A DNA stretch of 64,000 bases, from NCBI RefSeq assembly GCF_021654855.1, contig NZ_AP024202.1:1488001-1552000 (forward strand), written 5' to 3'. Positions 1 through 9,459 of this stretch are shown in pieces. The translations under genes were made by a program, and so were the position numbers. The first letter of the stretch is position 1, and each line of letters opens with the position of its first letter. The stretch comes from Thiomicrorhabdus immobilis. GTDB lineage: Bacteria > Pseudomonadota > Gammaproteobacteria > Thiomicrospirales > Thiomicrospiraceae. The notes below the pieces were generated by a model. The model did no database searches. It saw nothing but the letters and a program-made list of their open reading frames with translations, and was not told the DNA's origin.

Positions 1-628
1 CGCCTAAATTTTGCATTTCGAATCTTACCAGGCCTGGTAAGTCTGCCAAGTATTTGGCTTTTTGCTGCGGCTCAGCATGGAAAAAACGTTTATTTTCAAT
101 ATTTTGATTGACAAAGGCATCATAAACATCTTGCCCTACTTCAAACTGTCTGACCGAAATGGCCGGGCCAATCCACGCCATCAACTCACTAGACTGCACG
201 GGCATGGCTTGAATGGTCTTGCTCACTATCTTATCCGCCAACCCTTTCCAACCCGCATGAATGGCGGCGACACAACTACCCTGTTTATCGGTTAACAAAA
301 TCGGCAAGCAATCTGCGGTCATGACCACTGAAACTACGTTTACGGATTGAGTCCAGCTGGCATCGGCAATGGGCGGCTCGTCAAAAACGGTGGTTGAGGA
401 GAGCGGCAAAGCGATATCGGTATGCTGTTGATTGAGCCAAATTGGCTCACTCGGAAGATTAGCTTGCCGTTTGATTATGGCGCGGTTCTGCAACACATGC
501 TGAAGATCGTCTTCAACATGGGTCGCCATATTCAGAGAATCGAATGGCGGCTGGCTGACACCGCCTTGTCTTGTAGTGCATAAAGCTTGGATATTATCGG
601 GTTTTGGCCAATTTGGGGTGATAAACAA
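1..628 (-). CDS. pgeF: PgeF/YfiH laccase-domain protein, 3' part missing
   Basis: Polyphenol oxidase / YfiH family, now regarded as a purine nucleoside phosphorylase acting in the cytoplasm. The visible N-terminal part has the family signature TTRQGGVS (about residues 18-25), a Cys in TADCLP and a His in HAGWKGL, which are metal or active-site residues in the family. The C-terminus runs off the left edge. No ATG fits the full N-terminus; TTG at 628 has AAAGG 8 nt upstream and is chosen, since the first in-frame ATG lies after the signature. It follows rluD by about 80 bp, the usual order. A perfect ACCAGGCCTGGT at 27-38 encodes Pro-Gly-Leu. Confidence 0.88.
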   Translation of the reverse strand, partial: MFITPNWPKPDNIQALCTTRQGGVSQPPFDSLNMATHVEDDLQHVLQNRAIIKRQANLPSEPIWLNQQHTDIALPLSSTTVFDEPPIADASWTQSVNVVSVVMTADCLPILLTDKQGSCVAAIHAGWKGLADKIVSKTIQAMPVQSSELMAWIGPAISVRQFEVGQDVYDAFVNQNIENKRFFHAEPQQKAKYLADLPGLVRFEMQNLG

Positions 629-706
629 AACAGAAACCTTTCATGTTCAAGCGTGTTTTTTAACAATGCTTTGTAACAAGCTTGTTAGATGCATTGTTAA
701 GCGTCA

Positions 707-1750
707 TTAATCCGGGATGTCTTCATCGGTTACCCACTCCACTTCAACCCCATAATCGTAATCAAAGTCATCGTAACCTAATTGAGCATTTTCATACTCT
801 TCCATATCTTCACGCAACACATCGACCAGCTCGAACAGGTCATCTGGCATCGGTGCCTTCCATTTCATGGTTTTACCGGTCACAGGATGGGTTAAGCTTA
901 GAGCACCCGCATGCAGGGCTTGGCGATGGAAACCACGCAAGAAATGCACAAACTCCTCATTCATGCGTTTTGGGATTCTAAAACGTGAACCGTAAACGGG
1001 ATCACCGACCAACGGAAACCCTAAATAGGCCATATGCACACGAATCTGATGGGTACGTCCGGTTTCCAGTTTAACGCGGATACGGGTATGCTCTCGGAAG
1101 TGTTCCAATACACGATAGTGTGATATCGCTTCTTTACCCCCCATCGCACGCACAGCCATCTTTTTTCTGTCCGCAGGACTGCGACCGATTGGTTTATCGA
1201 TTGTTCCGCCGCGAGCCATCTTACCGACAACCACCGCGTCATAAATACGCTCCACCGCATGACGCTGCAACTGCTCCACCAAGCTGGTTTGCGCAGGAAC
1301 GGTTTTGGCAACCACCATCAAACCTGAAGTATCTTTATCCAGACGATGCACAATCCCCGCTCTAGGGACTTCTCGCAGAGCAGGATTATAGAACAATAAG
1401 GCATTCATCAAAGTTCCGTCTGGATTTCCTGCACCTGGATGAACCACCAGGCCTGGTGGTTTATTAATCACCATAATCGCATCGTCTTCGTAAACGATTT
1501 CCAGATCGATGTCTTGCGCCGGAATTTCCGTGGCATTTTCAAGTTCCACCAATAGCTCAACCTTTTCTCCACCCAATACCGATTGGCGCGGCTTTTTCCA
1601 AACCTCGCCATCGACCTTTAAATTACCGTCTTTAATCCATTGCTGGATACGGTTACGAGAATAGTCTGAAAATAACGGGCAGATAGCAACATCCAGGCGT
1701 TCACCTAAAGCGTCATGCGGGATGGTTGCGGTAAGAATTTGTTGACTCAA
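707..1750 (-). CDS. rluD: 23S rRNA pseudouridine(1911/1915/1917) synthase RluD
   Basis: Converts three uridines of 23S rRNA helix 69 to pseudouridine. The 347 residues carry an N-terminal S4 RNA-binding domain (about 15-75) and the catalytic motif HRLDKDTSG at 135-143, with Asp138 as the nucleophile by family analogy. The last 40 residues are strongly acidic (many Asp/Glu), beyond the core fold. ATG at 1750 gives the normal N-terminus. Divergent from bamD and followed by pgeF, as in Escherichia coli. ACCAGGCCTGGT at 1446-1457, extended to CCACCAGGCCTGGTGG, encodes the Pro-Gly-Leu-Val of KPPGLVVHPG. Confidence 0.96.
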   Translation of the reverse strand: MSQQILTATIPHDALGERLDVAICPLFSDYSRNRIQQWIKDGNLKVDGEVWKKPRQSVLGGEKVELLVELENATEIPAQDIDLEIVYEDDAIMVINKPPGLVVHPGAGNPDGTLMNALLFYNPALREVPRAGIVHRLDKDTSGLMVVAKTVPAQTSLVEQLQRHAVERIYDAVVVGKMARGGTIDKPIGRSPADRKKMAVRAMGGKEAISHYRVLEHFREHTRIRVKLETGRTHQIRVHMAYLGFPLVGDPVYGSRFRIPKRMNEEFVHFLRGFHRQALHAGALSLTHPVTGKTMKWKAPMPDDLFELVDVLREDMEEYENAQLGYDDFDYDYGVEVEWVTDEDIPD

Positions 1751-1915
1751 AAGATAACCTTTTTTAACTAAGTGGCTTTACGAATTTAATCCATAAACAA
1801 ACCGAAGTTGTTTGATGGCTTTTTATGCAAAGGCAGTCATTGAATATTCAATATTTGTGATACAATCGTTTGCAATTTATTAAACGTATATTGTACCTAA
1901 GAGTACCAAATAAAC

Positions 1916-2782
1916 ATGAAAAAAACGCTACTATCCTTAATGTTAGTTTCAGGCCTTGCTTTACAAGGCTGTTCAACACTTAATGGCTTGATTGAAAAGC
2001 CGGATGAAGATAAAACAGTAGAAGAGTTTTACACCGATGCCACCGATGCTTTTAAAGACCAGCAGTGGGACACCGCGATTGAAAACTACGAAAAACTCAA
2101 AGCTTACTTCCCTTATGGCCGTTACGCGGAACAAACACACCTGGAGTTGGCTTACGCCTATTACAAGTACGACGAACCTGAGTCAGCCATCATTGAACTG
2201 GATGAATTCATACGCCTGTTCCCGAAACACAAGCAGTTGGCTTATGCCTACTACTTAAAAGGCTTAGCTGCGGACTCGGTTATTCGCAGTTGGTTGGATA
2301 ACTATATCACCGACCCTGCTACCCGAGACGTAAAATCGGCCAAACGTGCTTACGGTTACTACAGTGAGCTGTTAAACCAGTTCCCTGACAGTAAATATGC
2401 GGTTGCGGCCAGCAAACGATTGGTCATCTTGCGTAACCAGATGGCTAGACACGAGCTTAAGGTAGCCAAGTTCTACTTTAATAAAGAAGCTTATTTAGCC
2501 TCGGCTAACCGTGCAAAATACATTTTAGAAAACTATCCGCAAGCCTCTTCTACCGTTAAAGCACTTAAGATGCTGAAAGAGTCTTACACTAAACTGGGTA
2601 TGACCGAAGCCGCAGAGAATGCCGATAAAGTGTATGAGTTGAATAAAAATGCCACCCAAGAAGCGACCGATGTCTCTTTTGGCGCCCAAGCTAAAAAAGC
2701 AGAGACTTCTGACCCTAAGGCGAAAAAAGATGACTCTTGGTGGTCAAGCGTCACCAGTATGTTTGATGGGATTTTCGACTAA
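1916..2782 (+). CDS. bamD: Outer membrane assembly lipoprotein BamD
   Basis: Essential lipoprotein of the BAM complex, which inserts beta-barrel proteins into the outer membrane. 288 residues: a signal peptide ending in the lipobox LQGC (lipidated Cys19), then a TPR array (about 33-245) with the typical EFYTDATDAF and YPYGRYAEQ-like helices, then a Lys/Asp-rich tail ending in a Trp-Trp-Ser segment. ATG at 1916 has almost no Shine-Dalgarno. A TACAAT -10-like element lies about 55 bp upstream. Divergent from rluD and convergent with nadE across a bidirectional terminator. Confidence 0.96.
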   Translation: MKKTLLSLMLVSGLALQGCSTLNGLIEKPDEDKTVEEFYTDATDAFKDQQWDTAIENYEKLKAYFPYGRYAEQTHLELAYAYYKYDEPESAIIELDEFIRLFPKHKQLAYAYYLKGLAADSVIRSWLDNYITDPATRDVKSAKRAYGYYSELLNQFPDSKYAVAASKRLVILRNQMARHELKVAKFYFNKEAYLASANRAKYILENYPQASSTVKALKMLKESYTKLGMTEAAENADKVYELNKNATQEATDVSFGAQAKKAETSDPKAKKDDSWWSSVTSMFDGIFD

Positions 2783-2819
2783 CCTTTAGACTAACCTCTA
2801 AAATTTTATCCCCTCTGAC

Positions 2820-2859
2820 AAAAAAGCCGATTTACCAGGCCTGGTAAATCGGCTTTTTT
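2820..2859. terminator. Bidirectional intrinsic terminator, 40-bp perfect palindrome
   Basis: An uninterrupted 40-bp palindrome with no spacer, centred between 2839 and 2840. The core is ACCAGGCCTGGT (2834-2845), flanked by GCCGATTT / AAATCGGC and by A6 and T6 runs. It lies between the convergent bamD and nadE genes and gives a U-tract on both strands. Confidence 0.93.
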
Positions 2860-2916
2860 ATTGCTTCCACAAACAGGTTATTGTCGTTTTTGATCAGTAT
2901 TGAGAAATGCCGTCGA

Positions 2917-4548
2917 TCAGCATTCCGAATAGTGACTCGTTATCGGATAACGTCTATCTCGTCCAAAGGCACGCTGGGTAATCTTAATCCCAGGAGCCGA
3001 TTGACGGCGTTTATATTCGCTACGGTCGATTAGACGAATCACCTTATGAACCTCTTCGGCATCAAAACCGAGTTCGACAATCTCTTGTGGTGTTCTGTCC
3101 AGTTTAACGTAATGTTTGATGATAGCATCCAACACATCATAATCAGGCAAACTATCTTGATCTACCTGGTCAGGCCTTAGCTCCGCCGAAGGTGGACGAG
3201 TGATGACTCGCTCGGGAATGCATTCAGAAATCGAGTTACGGTATTGTGCCAAACGATATACCAACGTTTTAGGGATATCTTTCAATGGCGAAAAGCCGCC
3301 GACCATATCACCATACAAAGTGGAATAACCTACCGCCACTTCACTCTTATTGCTGGTCGCTAACACCATTCTACCGCCCTTGTTTGACAGAGCCATCAAC
3401 AAGGTTCCTCGGATACGGGCCTGTAGGTTCTCTTCGGTTAAGTCGGTGTTGGTACCTTCGAAGCTACTGGCCAAAGCCGCTTCAAATGCGGCATACATGC
3501 TCTCAATCGGAATCGATTGATACTGGACACCCATGGTCATAGCCTGCTTGGCGGCATCTTCCTTACTGATTTCAGCGGTATAGCGAAACGGCATCATCAC
3601 CGCCTCAACCTTATCCGCACCTAGAGCATCGACCGCGATGGCCAAGGTCAAAGCGGAATCGATTCCACCCGATAACCCTAAAATCACCCCAGGAAAGCCA
3701 TTCTTTTCAACGTAGTCTTTCACCCCCATCTTCAATGCTTGGTAAATTCTGGCTTCACCTTCATATAGTGGCGCTTTAGCACCGTCAAGCATAATCAAAG
3801 AATCGGCTTGTTTAACCAACTGCACAGCGGTTAAATCGGTTTTAAACTCTGGGGCTTGCACACAGACCTCACCATCGGCACTTATCGCAAAAGAGCCGCC
3901 ATCAAATACTAAATCGTCCTGCCCTCCAACTTGGTTGACATAGACAATCGGCAATTTGATTTCGTCAACACGGCGTTGCAAGGTAGCGATACGATCCTGA
4001 TGCTTCTCTTCAGAGAAAGGCGAGGCATTCAGATTGAGAATAACCTCCGCACCGGCTTCTTTGGCTTGCGTACTGGGGGTGATTTTCCAGATATCTTCGC
4101 AAATCAAAATCCCGAATTTGATTCCTTTGAACTCCACCACACAAGGCTGATGGCCGGCAGTGAAATAACGCTGCTCGTCAAATACGCTGTAGTTCGGCAA
4201 ATTCTGTTTGATGTAACTGGCTTGAATCATCCCATCCTCTATCCAAGCCGCCATATTGAAGCGTTCGCCAAGCTCATCCATCATGGGATAACCGACCACA
4301 CAAACAATATCAGTAACCGCTTCACAAATCTGGCTTAACGCCTGATTCACTTGAGGATACAAACCTTCACGCAACAATAGGTCTTCTGGAGGGTAACCGG
4401 TAATGGTCATTTCCGGAAAGACGATGATATCCGCCTGCAAGGTTTGCTTTGCTCGTTGGGCGGCTTCAATAATTAATTCCACATTGGCGCGAATATCACC
4501 CACAATCGGATCAATCTGCCCCATAACGACGGTTACATTTTGTGTCAT
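2917..4548 (-). CDS. nadE: Glutamine-dependent NAD+ synthetase
   Basis: Amidates nicotinic acid adenine dinucleotide to NAD+ using glutamine nitrogen. 543 residues: an N-terminal nitrilase-type glutaminase domain with the Glu46 / Lys114 / Cys150 triad (in FPEMTITGYPPED, KQNLPNY and LICEDIW) and a C-terminal synthetase domain with the pyrophosphate loop SGGIDS at 293-298. An upstream TTG at 4569 would add seven residues; ATG at 4548 is preferred because AAAGAGAG sits about 7 nt before it. Cytoplasmic. nadA lies elsewhere in this window (61.3 kb). Confidence 0.96.
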   Translation of the reverse strand: MTQNVTVVMGQIDPIVGDIRANVELIIEAAQRAKQTLQADIIVFPEMTITGYPPEDLLLREGLYPQVNQALSQICEAVTDIVCVVGYPMMDELGERFNMAAWIEDGMIQASYIKQNLPNYSVFDEQRYFTAGHQPCVVEFKGIKFGILICEDIWKITPSTQAKEAGAEVILNLNASPFSEEKHQDRIATLQRRVDEIKLPIVYVNQVGGQDDLVFDGGSFAISADGEVCVQAPEFKTDLTAVQLVKQADSLIMLDGAKAPLYEGEARIYQALKMGVKDYVEKNGFPGVILGLSGGIDSALTLAIAVDALGADKVEAVMMPFRYTAEISKEDAAKQAMTMGVQYQSIPIESMYAAFEAALASSFEGTNTDLTEENLQARIRGTLLMALSNKGGRMVLATSNKSEVAVGYSTLYGDMVGGFSPLKDIPKTLVYRLAQYRNSISECIPERVITRPPSAELRPDQVDQDSLPDYDVLDAIIKHYVKLDRTPQEIVELGFDAEEVHKVIRLIDRSEYKRRQSAPGIKITQRAFGRDRRYPITSHYSEC

Positions 4549-4668
4549 TGCGTGTCTCTCTTTAATCAACGAGGAGTTTTGAACACCTAAAAGACCTTGA
4601 AAATAGCCATTCTCAAGACTTATGAGACATTCATTTCAGGTGTTCATCAATTTGATTTAAGCATTTTA

Positions 4669-4680
4669 AACAGGCCTGGT
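4669..4680. repeat. Palindrome copy (11/12), intergenic
   Basis: AACAGGCCTGGT between the start of nadE and the end of sucD. A TTGACA on the minus strand lies just beside it at 4692, but no -10 box at good spacing was found. The rest of this 264-bp gap shows no gene or clear terminator. Confidence 0.7.
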
Positions 4681-4812
4681 ACAGTTGATTTGTCAACAAG
4701 CCTCTAAAAATGCTCAATAGAATGATTTGAATTAAGTTCGTTTAAACAATCCAACGATAGTCATCGTAGTAATCGTTCAAACCAGTGTTTGAATAAATCC
4801 GAGCAAGTCAAA

Positions 4813-5694
4813 TCAGCCCAACTGAGCCTTCATCGCTTCTCCCAAATCGGCAGGCGAACGAACCACGGTGACTCCGGCTTCTTCCAAAGCCGCAAACTTA
4901 GCTTCCGCCGTTCCCTTACCGCCACTGACAATGGCTCCGGCATGCCCCATACGTTTACCGGCTGGAGCGGTAACACCCGCTATATAAGCCACTACCGGTT
5001 TGGTCACATACGCTTTAATGAATTCAGCCGCATCTTCTTCTGCCTGACCACCGATTTCGCCCACCATGATAATCCCTTCGGTCTGAGGGTCTTCTTGGAA
5101 CAAGGTTAAACAATCGATAAAGTTCATCCCTTGGATCGGGTCACCACCAATTCCTACACAGGTTGATTGGCCCAAGCCATTTTGCGTGGTTTGATGTACC
5201 GCTTCATAGGTTAAAGTTCCCGAGCGTGACACGATGCCGATTTTACCTGGTAGATGTATATGTCCCGGCATAATCCCGATTTTACAACCGTTGCCGTCAT
5301 TGCCTGGGGTAATTAATCCTGGGCAGTTTGGACCAATCAAATAGGCATCCGACTTTTCTAGAACCGCACGCACTTTCAACATATCCGCAACCGGAATCCC
5401 TTCGGTAATACAGGTAATCACCTTGATGCCTGCGGCAATCGCTTCGATGATTGAATCCGCAGCAAAAGCAGGTGGAACATAAATCATAGAAGCTTCCGCT
5501 CCAGCCTCGGCAACCGCTTCAGCTACGGTATTGAAGACCGGCAGACCTAAATGGGTTTGCCCGCCTTTCCCCGGTGTGACCCCACCCACCATATTGGTTC
5601 CATAAGCAATCGCCTGCTCAGAGTGAAAGGTGCCTTGTTTTCCAGTAAAGCCTTGGCAGATAACCTTGGTATTGCTATCGATTAAAATACTCAT
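4813..5694 (-). CDS. sucD: Succinyl-CoA ligase, alpha subunit
   Basis: With SucC it interconverts succinyl-CoA and succinate with substrate-level nucleotide phosphorylation. 293 residues: an N-terminal CoA-binding Rossmann domain ([14 protein letters not shown] around 16-29), then the ligase domain with the phosphorylated His251 in GHAGAI. Starts 3 bp after the sucC stop, so the two are surely co-transcribed. No other tricarboxylic acid cycle gene is adjacent. Confidence 0.97.
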   Translation of the reverse strand: MSILIDSNTKVICQGFTGKQGTFHSEQAIAYGTNMVGGVTPGKGGQTHLGLPVFNTVAEAVAEAGAEASMIYVPPAFAADSIIEAIAAGIKVITCITEGIPVADMLKVRAVLEKSDAYLIGPNCPGLITPGNDGNGCKIGIMPGHIHLPGKIGIVSRSGTLTYEAVHQTTQNGLGQSTCVGIGGDPIQGMNFIDCLTLFQEDPQTEGIIMVGEIGGQAEEDAAEFIKAYVTKPVVAYIAGVTAPAGKRMGHAGAIVSGGKGTAEAKFAALEEAGVTVVRSPADLGEAMKAQLG

Positions 5695-5697
5695 CTA

Positions 5698-6861
5698 TTA
5701 TGCTCCTGCCACTTCAACTACTTTACGCGCCGCATCCGCTAAACCATCTGCGGTAATGATGCTTAAACCACTGTTTGCCAAAATTTGTTTACCCAGTTCA
5801 ACGTTAGTACCTTCTAAACGCACTACCACCGGAATATTCAAGCCCACTTCTTGTACCGCCTGAATGATCCCTTCGGCAATCAAGTCACAACGTACGATTC
5901 CCCCAAAGATATTCACTAAAATCGATTTCACCTCTGAAGAAGATAAAATCAATTTAAAGGCTTCCGCCACACGTTCAGGGGTTGCACCACCGCCTACATC
6001 CAGGAAGTTAGCCGGGTTACCGCCGTTTAATTTAATTAAATCCATGGTCGCCATCGCCAAACCGGCACCATTGACCATACAACCGATATCACCGTCTAAC
6101 GCGATATAGTTCAGTTGATGTTCGGAAGCTTTAGCTTCACGCTCGTCTTCTTGAGAGAAATCACGCAATTCAACCAGGCCTGGTTGTCTGTATAGCGCGT
6201 TTGAATCGATATTCACCTTGGCGTCTAAAGCGATTAGCTGATTATCCGCTGTTCTGACCAAAGGGTTAATCTCAACCTGAGAAACATCCTTATCTAGAGC
6301 CAGCTTATAGAAACGACTCATGAGTTGGCCGATTTGTTTGAATGCATCGCCAGTCAACCCTAGAGCAAAACCGACTTCACGACATTGATATGGCATCACC
6401 CCCACTGTCGGGTCGATATGGACACTTAAGATTTTCTCAGGAGTCTCTTCGGCCACCGCTTCGATATCCATTCCACCTGCAGCAGAAATCACAAACGTAT
6501 GGGTACGTGTAACACGATCCACCACCAAACTCAGATAAAGCTCTTCTTCAATCGCTAAAGTTTGCTCAATCAAAAGGCTGTTGATAGGTAATGCTTTACC
6601 AGCGGTTTGAATAGTCGCCAAACGGCTACCCAACAATTCGCCGGCAACTTGTTTGGCTTCTTCACGGCTAGTAACCAATTTGACACCACCCGCTTTACCG
6701 CGAGCACCTGCGTGAATTTGCGCCTTAACGACCCAAGCATTCTCTCCTACCGCATCCAATGCCGCATCAAGTTCTTCAAGCTGAGTGATCAACTGACCTT
6801 GAGGTACACCAATGCCATATTCTGCAAACAGGGCTTTTGATTGATATTCATGTAAATTCAT
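5698..6861 (-). CDS. sucC: Succinyl-CoA ligase [ADP-forming], beta subunit
   Basis: Nucleotide-binding subunit: an N-terminal ATP-grasp domain and a C-terminal domain with the FGGIVRCD segment that meets the alpha subunit. 387 residues from ATG 6861. A GTG three codons upstream is rejected because GGAG would then touch the start codon. First gene of sucCD. ACCAGGCCTGGT at 6173-6184, extended to CAACCAGGCCTGGTTG, encodes Gln-Pro-Gly-Leu-Val. Confidence 0.97.
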   Translation of the reverse strand: MNLHEYQSKALFAEYGIGVPQGQLITQLEELDAALDAVGENAWVVKAQIHAGARGKAGGVKLVTSREEAKQVAGELLGSRLATIQTAGKALPINSLLIEQTLAIEEELYLSLVVDRVTRTHTFVISAAGGMDIEAVAEETPEKILSVHIDPTVGVMPYQCREVGFALGLTGDAFKQIGQLMSRFYKLALDKDVSQVEINPLVRTADNQLIALDAKVNIDSNALYRQPGLVELRDFSQEDEREAKASEHQLNYIALDGDIGCMVNGAGLAMATMDLIKLNGGNPANFLDVGGGATPERVAEAFKLILSSSEVKSILVNIFGGIVRCDLIAEGIIQAVQEVGLNIPVVVRLEGTNVELGKQILANSGLSIITADGLADAARKVVEVAGA

Positions 6862-7232
6862 GGAAAACACTTCTCCAAAGAGTTATCTTAACCATTAGAA
6901 AATGGTCTAAGATTTTCTAAATAGGGATAATTTTTAATTGCTAAAAACAGGGTGAATTCTTTAGGTTTTATTTAAAGAATAAAATTGCTTTTATTGTATG
7001 ATTTTTAGACTGCGAATGCATTAATTAATGGCGTTTATTGGCTGAAAAACGCATTTAATTTTACTTTGAAGCTTACTTGAAACTGTGGGCAAAACGCTTA
7101 GCCAATCAAACCCGTAAACAGCACGCTAAACCTTCAAAATTTTAGAAGTGCTGATTTGTTTAGGGTATCATGCTAATCATTGAATTTAACAAAGGGTCTC
7201 TACCAAAGTAGAGGTTTTACAGAGGAACGCTT
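6862..7232. other. AT-rich intergenic region between divergent sucC and a small membrane protein
   Basis: About 370 bp with no convincing gene. It should hold the sucCD promoter and that of the rightward gene. The only structure seen is CTCTAC-CAAA-GTAGAG at 7198-7213 followed by GTTTT, just before the AGAGGA ribosome site of the next gene. This could be a leader hairpin; no ligand-binding motif was recognised. Confidence 0.5.
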
Positions 7233-7520
7233 GTGAGAGCAATTGTCTTTTTATTATTTGTTGTCTTGATCTTTTTAATCGCCCGTTTTGTACTGAACCG
7301 AGTGATTGAAATCAGAGAAAAGCAACGCCAACAGGATTTGCAAAATCAAAAGGCGCAGCAAGCCAAAACCAATGACAATCCAGAAGAGATGGTGCGCTGT
7401 GCCGAGTGTGGTGTACATCTACCGCAAGCCGAAGCATATTTTGATGGCAAACACACTTTTTGTAGCGAAGGCCACATGCAAAAATATCACTCCGAACATC
7501 AAAACGACAATCAAGAATAA
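7233..7520 (+). CDS. Small membrane-anchored protein, PP0621-like
   Basis: 95 residues: one N-terminal membrane helix (about 2-21), a Gln/Lys-rich linker, and a small domain with CAECGVHLP and FCSEGHMQKYH. Its Cys-x2-Cys and Cys/His pattern suggests a metal-binding knuckle. This matches the PP0621-type family of unknown function. GTG at 7233 is preceded by AGAGGA at good spacing and no ATG is available. The domain is probably cytoplasmic if the helix is a simple anchor. Function unknown. Confidence 0.8.
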   Translation: MRAIVFLLFVVLIFLIARFVLNRVIEIREKQRQQDLQNQKAQQAKTNDNPEEMVRCAECGVHLPQAEAYFDGKHTFCSEGHMQKYHSEHQNDNQE

Positions 7521-7594
7521 AACCAACCAAGTCTCGGCTCATCTCAATAGACTCGGTTATCGCTCTAAACCCGTGCTTTTCATGCTTTTCAATT

Positions 7595-8050
7595 TTAAGA
7601 AAAAATCTCTTCAATCTTCGCGCTAAAAATCACGGTTGCATCAGCTAATGGATGGTTGAAGTCAACGATTACCTTATCACCCTCTATTTGATGGATGGTA
7701 CCTGGAATTTCATCGCCTGTCGGTGTATTGAAACCAATGACATGCCCTTTTTCCAAAGCCATTTCTTCCGGAAAATCGGCCTTATCCATGGTTTGAAAGT
7801 TGTTTGGGTCAGACAAGCCAAAAGCTCGTTCTGGCGATAAGGTTAACTTGGCCGTAGTGCCTAACTCCAAACCGACCAGTAAGTTTTCTAAATTGTTAAT
7901 AAAGGTTCCATCTCCGATTTTAAAACGGAATGGCTCATTCTCTTGAGTCTCTTCAACCAGAGTACCATCAGCCAATTCAAGCTTAAAAGAAATCGCAATC
8001 TCACTATTTTCTTTGACGACTGGCAGTGAAGATTTTGGCGAATCTGACAT
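7595..8050 (-). CDS. FKBP-type peptidyl-prolyl isomerase, SlpA/FkpB-like
   Basis: 151 residues of the SlyD/SlpA class of FKBP. It catalyses prolyl isomerisation and has an inserted chaperone flap. Visible marks are DGTLVEETQENEPFRFKIG, the G-x-E-x-G strand (LVGLELGTTAKLTL), PERAFG and the C-terminal DFNHPLA. The first ~15 residues are polar and there is no signal peptide, so it is cytoplasmic. It has no His-rich metal tail. A paralogue lies at 24417-24842. Ends shortly after the small membrane gene on the other strand. Confidence 0.92.
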   Translation of the reverse strand: MSDSPKSSLPVVKENSEIAISFKLELADGTLVEETQENEPFRFKIGDGTFINNLENLLVGLELGTTAKLTLSPERAFGLSDPNNFQTMDKADFPEEMALEKGHVIGFNTPTGDEIPGTIHQIEGDKVIVDFNHPLADATVIFSAKIEEIFS

Positions 8051-8101
8051 AGTTTTTCCCTTTAAATAGTTTCAATATTTCTTTGATGTTATGAATATCG
8101 C

Positions 8102-9250
8102 CTAAGCGCTTTTTTTGGCGCGTGTTTTAGGTGCGGCTTTTGCGGATTTGCCCATAGAACGAACCAATTTGTTCCTACCCAAACGCTTAGCTTTGTAAAG
8201 ACCTTCATCGGCAAACTTCATCACTTGTTCTGGAGTCGTATGCTGTGCGTCCGGTTCAGCAACCCCTAAACTAATGGTAATACTCACGACTTTTGAAGAT
8301 GCTTTTTTAGCTTTATTCGAACCCACTTCAGCCTCATTCAGATAAATGACATGATTGGCCACCTCCTCACGTAAACGTTCGAGTTCTTGCGTCACCTGTT
8401 CAGCAGATTTTCCTGGAAACACCAAGGTGAACTCTTCACCACCATACCGATAGGCTTTACCGCCGACCACCGTATCCAAAATCAAGGCAACCATCTTGAG
8501 CACCTGATCCCCCATATCATGCCCATGGGTATCATTGAAGTTTTTGAAGTGGTCGATATCCACCATGGCAATTGCATAACGTTTGCCCAAACCCATAAAA
8601 AATTCATTTAATGCCCTACGCCCTTTAATCCCGGTCAACTCGTCCATGTAAGCGATGTGGTGGGCGTCTAAAACTAATGAAAGGATGACAATCAAGCCAA
8701 CCATCGATGAGACCCAAGCCAAAACGCCAACCTGCAGATACTGGTTTAAAGCAAAGGCCATTAACAACAGAACAAACACGCCAGCATGACTAAAAACACG
8801 TAATTGTTTTTGGCCATTGAGCTTTAAAGAGAGAATGAAACCCGCCAATAAAAACCCTAAGGTACTGGCAAAAGAGAGATGGTAAAAATCCAATCCTGGA
8901 AAGATTGGCAACGCGATCGTTTCAATCCACTGCAGGTTCAACTCCCTCATCACCCAATAAATCAAAACGCCTTGGGCAACAAAAACCGCTAACACAAAAT
9001 TGTTGAATGCTGTGTTTTGAATCCCTTTTTCAGATAAAACACTCCACAACAACAGGTTTAGCGGCAACAGAAAACTCAGCAGGGTAAAAAGAACCGATTG
9101 TGCGATTGAGACTTGTTCCGATGGTGCAAAAAAACTAAATATCACATTCACCATAAACACACTCAACAACACTAGAAAAGGTTGCAATCGGTTAAGCCAC
9201 AAGCTGATAAAACCGGCAATCAACATTACGGCATAAGGGGCATAGGCCAC
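8102..9250 (-). CDS. Membrane-bound GGDEF diguanylate cyclase
   Basis: Makes cyclic di-GMP. From GTG 9250 it has 382 residues: six or so hydrophobic segments (about 5-195), then a GGDEF domain with LTGIKGRRA, DIDHFKNFND and the signature GGEEF at 270-274. No RxxD inhibitory site is visible before the signature. The tail is Lys-rich. The start is doubtful: the frame stays open to about 9380 and encodes a further hydrophobic helix (YLWLITLSVFTVW), but that stretch has no ATG, GTG or TTG. An AGAGAG precedes an ATT there. Confidence 0.88.
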   Translation of the reverse strand: MAYAPYAVMLIAGFISLWLNRLQPFLVLLSVFMVNVIFSFFAPSEQVSIAQSVLFTLLSFLLPLNLLLWSVLSEKGIQNTAFNNFVLAVFVAQGVLIYWVMRELNLQWIETIALPIFPGLDFYHLSFASTLGFLLAGFILSLKLNGQKQLRVFSHAGVFVLLLMAFALNQYLQVGVLAWVSSMVGLIVILSLVLDAHHIAYMDELTGIKGRRALNEFFMGLGKRYAIAMVDIDHFKNFNDTHGHDMGDQVLKMVALILDTVVGGKAYRYGGEEFTLVFPGKSAEQVTQELERLREEVANHVIYLNEAEVGSNKAKKASSKVVSITISLGVAEPDAQHTTPEQVMKFADEGLYKAKRLGRNKLVRSMGKSAKAAPKTRAKKSA

Positions 9251-9412
9251 AAGTTCAAGCCAGGATTTAGGCCATTGCGATATAGACAGCGCTTGCCATA
9301 CCGTAAAAACGGATAAGGTAATCAGCCAAAGATAGTGTCGAGTTAAAATAGTAATAGCAATCTCTCTAGTAAGACGTATTTACATTGATTAAATAACGGT
9401 TGGTTTAGATAT

Positions 9413-9439
9413 AAAAAAGCCACAAACAAATGTGGCTTT
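9413..9439 (-). terminator. Intrinsic terminator of the 9460-9885 lipoprotein gene
   Basis: Stem AAAGCCACA (9416-9424) / TGTGGCTTT (9431-9439) with a 6-nt loop. The A-run 9413-9418 gives the U-tract on the minus strand. Confidence 0.88.
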
Positions 9440-9459
9440 CAATTAAGACTTCAATCCCA

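Noticed and set aside
4671-4697. TTGACA next to the palindrome at 4670 as a minus-strand promoter toward sucD.
   Set aside because: The nearest -10-like sequence is 20 or more bp away, and it would point into the 3' end of sucD.
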